Assembly: GCA_025667525.1 (NCBI GenBank)
Contig: CM046881.1
Span: 500,361,627 to 500,425,626 of the forward strand
Source of the DNA: Glebionis coronaria
Lineage: Eukaryota > Streptophyta > Magnoliopsida > Asterales > Asteraceae
Length of the DNA: 64,000 bases
Direction: 5' to 3'
Shown: in pieces, positions 56,715 through 64,000 of the stretch
Position numbering within the stretch: the stretch's first letter is position 1
Layout: every line of letters starts with the position of its first letter
Translations under genes and position numbers: made by a program
The notes under the pieces: model-generated
Seen by the model: only the letters and a program-made list of their open reading frames with translations
What the model was told of the DNA's origin: nothing
Databases searched by the model: none

Positions 56715-59700
56715 TGTAAAACCCGCATGCTTTTACCATGAATAGTACCCTTAAGAACGTACGTACTAGATTAAAACTTTCCTTTTATAGTATGATTACG
56801 TTAACGTGTTAGAATTCTACGTATTACGTACGTGTTAGAACACGATAAGTATTTATTACGTACGAACACACAATAATTATTTAACAATAATTAATCACGA
56901 ACATGCGATCATGAAATCATGAACGTAATTAAATCACGAACTAATATTAATTACGTATATATATTTATTACGAACATGAATAAATATATTAAGTCACGAT
57001 AAATATTTAACGAGAACACACTAAACACGAACACAAATAAACACGAACGAACACTTAAATAACGAGACACGGAAAACGGTATGGGTACCCTATGTGGGGC
57101 CCCTTACCCGCGGCTACATCAAGGAGATGGGCCAAGCCCATCTCAAACTTTACTAAGAAGGGGTTAAGGTAACTTTTACTACTCATTTTCACTTTACAGG
57201 AAACCAAAACAAAAACCTAAAAGATTTTTCTCCTTCTCCTTCTTGTCCTCTTGTGGTCGCCGCACATAACACACCAAAGGGGGGGTGTTTAGTTGATTTT
57301 AATCTTGAATCTTGTACTTGTGTTCGTGTGTGTTCATCCTCGTTAGATCCACGCATTCGGTATACCTCTTTTTTATCCTTTTTTTTGTTTTGATTTAATA
57401 AATTAATAAGAACATGATGTTTTTAAAAACCTAATTAAAAACATAAATCAAACATGTAATTGGTTATCGGGTAAATCAAAACGGATGTTTTAAGGGGTGT
57501 TTGTTTGGCCGACGCCTAAACCGAACCCCAAAGGGGTCCCGGTTTGGCTTATAGACCACCACCGAGACCATATGGTCCCGGTTTGGTGGTGTGGGTCCCA
57601 TGGCAGCAGCAAACAAAAGGGAACCCCGAAGTGGTTCGGGTATGGTGTCGATTTCAGGTCTGGTTCATGGTTTCTAGTCATGATCCGGTTCATGGTTTAT
57701 GTTAAGATTTTTTTTATGATCATATGTTAAAATTAAATTAATAATTATATGACATGATTAATTTAATAAAACATGACTTAGGTTATAATTTATTTATTAG
57801 ATCATGGAATTATTAACCTAAGTATTTATATTTTTCTAGACTTATAATTAATTAATTATTTAAAAACCATGGTTATAATTAATTAATTAACATGACTTAG
57901 GTTATATTATTAATAAATAATAATACATGTGTTAACCTATGTATTTAACTTTATTTAATTAAAAATATGATATATTTAATTAAATACTTTTAACCTATAG
58001 TTTATTTAAATTACATGTAATAATTAATAAACTATACATTATATCATTATGACTTAGAATAATAATCAGAAAACACTTAAGCTTATATACTTAGCTTATT
58101 TAACCAGCTTATATCTAATTATGGAAACTTTTTATTTTTAGAAACTTATTAATTCAGGCAGCTAATCTATTTATGGAAACTTTCTATTTTTAGAAACTTA
58201 TTTAATTAAGGCAGCTAATCTATTTATGGAAACTTTCTATTTTTAGAAACTTATTTTAGTAAGGCAGCTAATCTGTTTATGGAAACTTTCTATTTTTAGA
58301 AACTTATCTATTTTAAGCAGTAATTCTATTTTTGGAAACTTTCTATTTTTGGAAACTTTCTATTTTTGGAAAATTTCTATTTTTGGAAACTTTCTATTTT
58401 TGGAAACTTTCTATTTTTGGAAACTTTCTATTTTTGGAAACTTTCTATTTTTGGTAACTTTCTATTTTTTTGGAAACTTTCTATTTTAGGAAACCTGCTA
58501 TTTTTAGAAAGTTACTTATTTTTACACAGTAAGTATAATAATACATGAAATACCAGAAATACTTAATCAGAATAGACAGAATATAAGATAAACACAGTTT
58601 AAGGCTTAAAATAGTAAAACATGATATGAACGTATAAAATAAGCTAAGACATGACATAAACCCAGTTACGTATTTAGTAATCAGATACTTATACACGTAT
58701 GTATTTATGTAGCATTAGTGATACCGAAGTAGGATTCTCCTCAGTTCGTCTTCTTCGTTCACTGGACATAAGGTACGGATTCCCGTCATTTCAGTATGGA
58801 CTTTCTTTCCTTATTAGGATTCCCCGTATGTAGCCAAATGTTTTCCCGTAGTATAAGTTTATATGTTTGATTTGCTTATGTTTAAATTAGAATACCTATA
58901 GCCATATACATGCATGACCAGTTTCACCTAGTTATGGAGGTACCATGACCATAACATTAGAGGCACTGATGTTATGACTTCACCACGGCGGAGTGATTGC
59001 TCGTGGCGTCACTTTAGCTTTTGGCCATATTATTATATTTATCATGTGGGGCGTATGGGTGCATCCTAGTTTAATGTTTTCAGCAGATTACTCAGTGTGA
59101 ATGTGGTGTGTGCCTTGCATCCTTCACAAGGAGCTGATCCCTCCTACCTAAAACCAGTATATTAAATTTAAGGCAGCCCCTCTAATTTGCATGATGAGGT
59201 CACCCCTCCAAGTATTCATGCACGGTGGATTTTCATGACCTATATTGGCTAATGGTAGAACATGCTAAACAGTTTTTATAAGATAAACATAAGGCTTTTC
59301 AAACTATAAAACCAGTTTTACCAAGACTTAACCAGGTTATTCGGGACTTAGTTTCTTCCGCTGTTATATGTTATATGCTTATCCTATTCATGCTTTATTA
59401 TACATCCGTGCACTGAGCGTATTGCTCAGCCGTTTTCCTTTTCTATGTTCCCAAAACGGCAGGTACTCAGGGACGCTCGTAGACTTTAAGCGTACGTGCA
59501 TATGGACTAGAAGCTTTCTAGCCTTTCTTTACTTTATGCATTATCTTTACTTTGATAAACTTGCTATGGACATTGTTTAGTCCTTTCCTTTTCAGTACTT
59601 ATGTTTGTGTGTGATGAGCTTTACTTTTGGACTACCGATGTTTGATTCCGGTATTTTCCTTTTATGGTCATGAAATGTTTAGACATTTTTCCTTGTATGC

Positions 59701-59756
59701 TTTGATGACACGCCATAATTACGCGTGACATTCCATTATCAAAATGGGGTGTTACA
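56715..59756 (+). mobile_element. Tekay-like plus element, 3' LTR
   Basis: 3042 bp, directly after the polypurine tract. It is longer than the 5' LTR mostly because the 17-bp repeat zone (about 58120-58490) has more copies. Confidence 0.95.
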
Positions 59757-61137
59757 GACATATCAGCGACTTGTTGATAAAGCCTTCGACTCCCAGATAG
59801 GCCGCAACCTCGAGGTCTATGTTGACGATCTGGTCATCAAGAGTCATACGGAGGAATCACTTCTCCGTGATATACAGGAGACGTTTGACACGTTGAGGAG
59901 AATCAACATGAAACTGAATCCAAAAAAGTGCACGTTTGGGGAAACCGAAGGGATGTTCCTTGGGTATATGATTAATCCAAACGGCATCAAGCCTTGTCCG
60001 GAGAAGACGGACGCTGTGATACAGTTACCATCCCCTCGGACACTCAAGGAGGTACAATCACTAAATGGAAAGCTGGCCAGGCTAAACAGGTTCTTGTCGA
60101 AGTCCGCGGAGAAATCACTACCTCTATTCAAAACACTCAAGAATTGTATGAAGAAAGGAGATTTCTGCTGGACAAAGAAGGCAGAGGAAGCCTTTGAACA
60201 ACTTAAACAGCATCTCGCGGCTCTTCCTATGCTAGTTGCACCCCGACCTAAGGAGGAGCTCATCATGTACCTATCCGCTACGTACGGAGCAATAAGTGCA
60301 GTCCTTATGACCGATCGAGACTCAGTCCAGACTCCGGTCTACTTTATAAGCAGAGCATTGCAAGGACCGGAGCTGAACTATTCGTCCATGGAGAAGTTGG
60401 TTTTGTCATTGGTGTATGCCGCGAAAAGGTTGCGCTGGTACTTCCAGGCGCACCTAATTGTGGTTATCACTGATCAACCAATAAAACAAATCATCTCTAA
60501 GCCATATGTGGTAGGGAGGCTACAGAAGTGGAGCGTTCTATTAGGAGAACATAACATCTCCTATAGACCAAAGACAACGGTCAAGGGCCAAATTTTGGCA
60601 GACTTCCTAATTGAGACACCAGAGGAGGACGGACCAATGGTACAAAAAGAGGAAATTCCAGCGGAACCATGGGTTTTGTTTACTGACGGGTCTTCGTGCA
60701 CGGACGGATCAGGAGCCGGCCTCATTCTCACGAATCCGGAAGGAATGGAGTTTACCTACGCCCTGCATTTTGAGTTCACAGCCATGAATAATGAGGCAGA
60801 ATATGAAGCATTGATTGCGGGTTTAAAAATCGCTGCTAGGATGGGAGTCCGCAACCTTGAGGCCTACGTGGACTCACGGCTTGTCGCGAACCACATCCTA
60901 GGAGGATACATAGCCAAGGAGGATAACATGATCCAATACTTGGAGAAAGTCAAATCACTCATAGCCACTTTTGGGAAGTTTTCTATCAAACAGGTACCAA
61001 GAGGTGAAAACAAGAAGGCGGATGCTCTTAGCAAGATTGCGTCCACGAGCTTCGCCCACTTATCCAAACAAGTGTTGGTGGAAATACTCAAGGAAAAATC
61101 TATTACGAGGGGGGGGGGGGGGGAATCGCGACTATAG
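59757..61137 (+). pseudogene. Element D reverse transcriptase, RNase H and archaeal-type RNase H
   Basis: Pol resumes after the Tekay insertion, with gacat duplicated. YVDD at about 59818 completes the reverse transcriptase active site. LNPKKCTFG and the thumb follow. A first, degenerate RNase H covers about 60220-60620. The second begins at FTDGSSCTDGSGAGL (about 60678) and includes MNNEAEYEALIAGL (Glu) and AYVDSRLVANHI (Asp). The doubled RNase H is the signature of the Tat lineage. A run of 15 G at 61109-61123 breaks the frame before integrase. Confidence 0.93.
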
Positions 61138-62390
61138 TTGAAGAAGAAGGACCTACATGGATGACCCCGATCATCAATTATTTAATTTATGAAACCCTTC
61201 CAGATGATGAGAAGGCGACACAACGTATAAAAAGGAAGTCACAACATTTCGAACTTCGAGAAGGGATTCTGTACAAACGTTCCTTCTTACAGCCGTGGTT
61301 ACGATGCGTCGGACCGCGCCAGGCTAGCTATGTGATTAGTGAAATACATGAAGGATCATGCAGCATGCACGCGGGCCCCAGATCTGTAGTAGCACGAGCT
61401 TTACGCACAGGGTACTATTGGCCGACTATGCATCGGGATGCACGAGACATGATTCGTAAATGCAGCGATTGCCAAGTACACAGGCCAATACCGCGACATC
61501 CACAGCAAGAGCTAACACCCATCACATCCCCATGGCCATTCTATAAGTGGGGGATCGATATCGCAGGACCTTTTCCTGTTTTCACAGGAAGAGTTAAGTT
61601 CTTGATCGTCGCAATGGACTACTTTACACGCTGGATAGAAGCTAAGGCGGTTAAATCCATTACAGGCAAATAGATCAAAAAGTTTGTTTGGGAAATTATT
61701 GTGTGCCGCTTTGGCTTGCCAGTAGAAATCATCTCGGATAACGGGAAGTAGTTCGCGGATAATCTATTCAAGGATTGGTGCGCGACATTGAACATCACAC
61801 GACGATTTGCATCGGTTAAGCACCCGCAAGCTAATGGTCTCGTGGAAAGGGCCAATAGAAGCCTAGGTGAAGGCATCAAAGCACGCCTAGATGAACGAAG
61901 TGCTAAGTGGGTAGATGAGCTACCGCATGTTCTATGGGCACATAGGACGATGATCAAAACAGCTAATGGGGACACTCCATTCGCGCTGGCCTATGGAACC
62001 GAGGCTGTTATCCCAGTAGAAATTGGGATGCCAACAATCCGCATGGCGAAGGTTAATGTCGTCACGAACAATGAGCAACTAAGGATCAATCTGGACTTAT
62101 TAGAGGAAAAAAGAGAGATAGCAGCCATCAATGAGGCTAAGTGTAAGGCACGTATGAAAGCCTATTACGATTCCAAAGTCAAGGGCGTTTCCTTCCGACC
62201 AGGGGATTTTGTTTATTGTGCTAACGAGGCAAGTCGCGCGGAGAACACAGGGAAGCTGGGTCCAAAGTGGGAAGGGCCATATAAGGTCACGGAAGCTTTG
62301 AGACTAGGCGCGTACAAGTTGCGTGACATGGATGGCCGTGACTTAGATCGTACATGGAATATTTACAACCTTAAAAGATGCTACCTCTGA
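61138..62390 (+). pseudogene. Element D integrase
   Basis: The HHCC zinc region (HEGSCSMHAG and CSDCQVH) lies at about 61345-61480. The DDE core starts with GIDIAGPFP (about 61556) and RWIEAKAV. A TAG stop at 61671-61673 and another at about 61749-61751 interrupt the core near the second Asp (SDNGK). The frame resumes at 61788 with HPQANGLVERANR (Glu), ALAYGTEAVIPVE and a C-terminal DNA-binding part ending KRCYL at 62388-62390. Both stops look like CAG to TAG changes. Confidence 0.92.
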
Positions 62391-63093
62391 AAGGGCTACG
62401 GCCTCTGCATGGACACTTCGCTGTGGTCAACTTCAATGAAGATCCATGTATTTTTTGTTTTCATGTTTTCTAGGTTCTATTTGTCTTAGGATTTTTAATT
62501 CTGTCAAAAAATCGTAAAAGTTCTAATAAAATGTCGTGGTGCCTAGCTAGCTCCATGGCCTGTTCTTGTGCAAATTATTGTCTTATGTCTTAAATTTATT
62601 TATTATTATTATAATATGCCATTTCTTATTCATATGCACTCATTTAAACCGTACATGTACTATTCACTCCCAGGCGGGGTAAGAGGATTAAGTGAACCTA
62701 ATAATTCAACTTATCGCATAAGAGGGATGCAACCCCAGTGACACGGATCATGTATCCTTACTAGACACCTTATTTACAAGACGTTGTAATAAGTTTCCGC
62801 TTGCCATACTTACATAGTGCCGAACATGGAAAAGACACACGCTGCACGTCTAGTAAAATATAGACTTAGTTTTATTCTTGGTAAGCCGTGACACGTCATG
62901 CAACACAAATATACAATATCTGACGAATAAAAGCAAGTTTCCAACAATCAAAATTGCTGTGATTACCACGGACCCATAAACATGATATTCTAAGTGTCCA
63001 GATAGTGTTACAAAAAAAAGTGATGTGGACATCCACAGACGAATATTTGTTACAAACCAAATTGTTCAGAAATTGCATCAATAAAGGAACGCC
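62391..63093 (+). other. Element D region between pol and the antisense ORF
   Basis: About 700 bp of non-coding DNA. It has a T-rich stretch just after the pol stop (62440-62520), which could hold the 3' end of a transcript. I see no ORF or repeat of note. Confidence 0.6.
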
Positions 63094-64000
63094 CTACATC
63101 AGGGGGAGAAACTTCCCTATCTCCCTCTGCTCTTCAGCTAATCGAGATAATGCTTCACCATGGTCTTTCTTGTCCAGAGCCCGAGCCGCGTTCGCCTCCA
63201 ACGCCTCACATAATGTCTGCTCACCAACCACGATCCTGGTGACATCCTCGTGAATAGGAAGAGTGAGTTGGCTGGGGGAGGGTGTGAAATGAGTCCGAGA
63301 GTGTCCCTCACCTTGCGAGAATGCGCCTAGACTTAGTTTTTCCATGATCTCCTTGTTGGACGCATCCTTCGTAGACTCAAGCTCAACCAAGAATGGATAC
63401 TCTAGATCCCGCATAGCAGCCATGGATGCAGTCATTTTCTCTGCGGCCCCAGGGTTAAAGTAGGCATGCTTAGTAAAATTTTGCTTCTTGCTTATCAACT
63501 CTGCGGCCATGACCATACCCTCATGACGACCATGGTCGATGCCATCTGATAAAAGATCTGCAAATGGTTGCACAAATTGAGGGGCCTCCAATACTTTCAT
63601 AACAGCTAGGCGCGCCCCATGACCCACCATCCACCTGCGGCCAACAATGGCTGCTAGTAGTTGGGGGTACAACACCTCATCACGGTCTGTGTTAAGGGCG
63701 TCCAGCTCTACTTTCTTTTGCGCGGAAGCCTCCATCAACTGTTCCAATGCGGTCCTTTCTTTGGCCAGTTGTTATTTCAACATCTCCTCGCCTTGGACCA
63801 ATACCTCTGTATCTTCAAGCTCCTTCAAGAGGGTGGATACTTGGCCAGTGGAGGTCTTTGCCAAAGCTTCTACCGCGGCCACTTGCATGTGATACACTAA
63901 GGTTAGAATGATGCATGATGTGGGCGTAGGTGTGATACTACGCGGATACGTACCTTAGCTGTTGAAGCCTCAAGTTGGGCTTCAAGCTCGGCAAGACGTT
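63094..64000 (-). pseudogene. Antisense ORF of the Tat/Retand-like element, runs off the window
   Basis: On the strand opposite to gag-pol, a frame covers 63094-63747 (217 codons, ending at a TAG at 63094-63096) and continues upstream past an in-frame TAA at about 63772. It is rich in Ala, Glu and Leu, with heptad-like stretches suggesting coiled coils (for example LAEEQREIGK and AELEAQLEAS). Antisense ORFs between pol and the 3' LTR are known in Retand-type Tat elements; the function is unknown. A frame change at about 63901-63955 could be an intron or a frameshift. The 5' end lies beyond the window. Confidence 0.75.

Larger units (their letters stand above)
48422..59756 (+). mobile_element. 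Tekay-like chromovirus (Ty3/gypsy), plus strand
   Basis: A complete element of 11.3 kb in the reverse transcriptase of element D. The target duplication gacat is at 48417-48421 and 59757-59761. LTRs start tgtaaaaccc and end gttaca, 2962 and 3042 bp long. The primer site is tRNA-Met type; the polypurine tract is taggggggaagag. Gag, zinc knuckle, pol and chromodomain follow the chromovirus order. It is related to the minus-strand element at protein level and in parts of the LTR. Stops and frameshifts interrupt it. Confidence 0.94.
34342..64000 (+). mobile_element. Tat/Retand-like Ty3/gypsy retrotransposon (element D), runs off the window
   Basis: This element inserted in the copia 3' LTR near 34341/34342. 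In element coordinates it has a 5' LTR (34342-34355 plus 44787-45356), a primer site, gag, protease, reverse transcriptase, two RNase H domains, integrase and an antisense ORF. The second, archaeal-type RNase H and the antisense ORF point to the Tat lineage, Retand-like. It is split twice by Tekay-like elements. Its 3' LTR is not in the window. The exact left end and its target duplication (perhaps ttaga) cannot be fixed without the other end. Confidence 0.88.

Noticed and set aside
58366..58548. Repetitive Phe/Leu-rich 60-codon ORF
   Set aside because: It is the translation of the 17-bp minisatellite.

Overview
The window reads as nuclear DNA of a flowering plant, most likely a eudicot. Every coding region I recognise belongs to an LTR retrotransposon of a plant-type lineage (SIRE-like Ty1/copia; Athila-like, Tekay-like chromovirus and Tat/Retand-like Ty3/gypsy). 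The noncoding DNA is AT-rich and carries MITE-like elements. I see no host gene, tRNA, rRNA, CRISPR array or bacterial-style operon. The species cannot be named from the sequence; the copia gag resembles families I associate with Asteraceae, but that is memory, not a search.

Layout. (1) Bases 1-16972 are a head-to-tail tandem repeat with a period of about 6.15 kb and nearly identical copies: two units plus a third that is partial. Each unit holds a hAT-like MITE, a TA-flanked 0.9-kb element, a Stowaway-like MITE, a complete copia LTR with its primer-binding site, a 5' piece of gag, and an AT-rich spacer. In unit 3 the gag does not break off but runs on into the rest of the copia element. (2) The copia element continues through pol to about 20585, then a 3' region, a polypurine tract at 33461-33474 and a partial 3' LTR at 33475-34341. 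(3) An Athila-like element (21958-33309, minus strand, TSD gtaag) sits in the copia 3' region. (4) A Tat/Retand-like element (D) starts at about 34342 inside the copia 3' LTR and runs off the right edge of the window. (5) Its 5' LTR is split by a Tekay-like chromovirus (34356-44781, minus strand, TSD cgtat). (6) Its reverse transcriptase is split by a second Tekay-like chromovirus (48422-59756, plus strand, TSD gacat). The pol of D resumes at 59757, and an antisense ORF follows from 63094 to the window end.

All five elements are decayed by stop codons and frameshifts, many of which look like C-to-T changes, so none is likely to move on its own. The order is readable: copia first; then D and the Athila element, each inserted into copia; then the two Tekay elements into D. 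The tandem amplification came after copia had already lost its gag frame.

The most interesting points are three intron-like interruptions at the same gag positions and phases in both Tekay-like elements, the young LTR-gag tandem array that looks like a satellite being born, an antisense ORF in D, and a short unrecognised ORF downstream of the copia pol.
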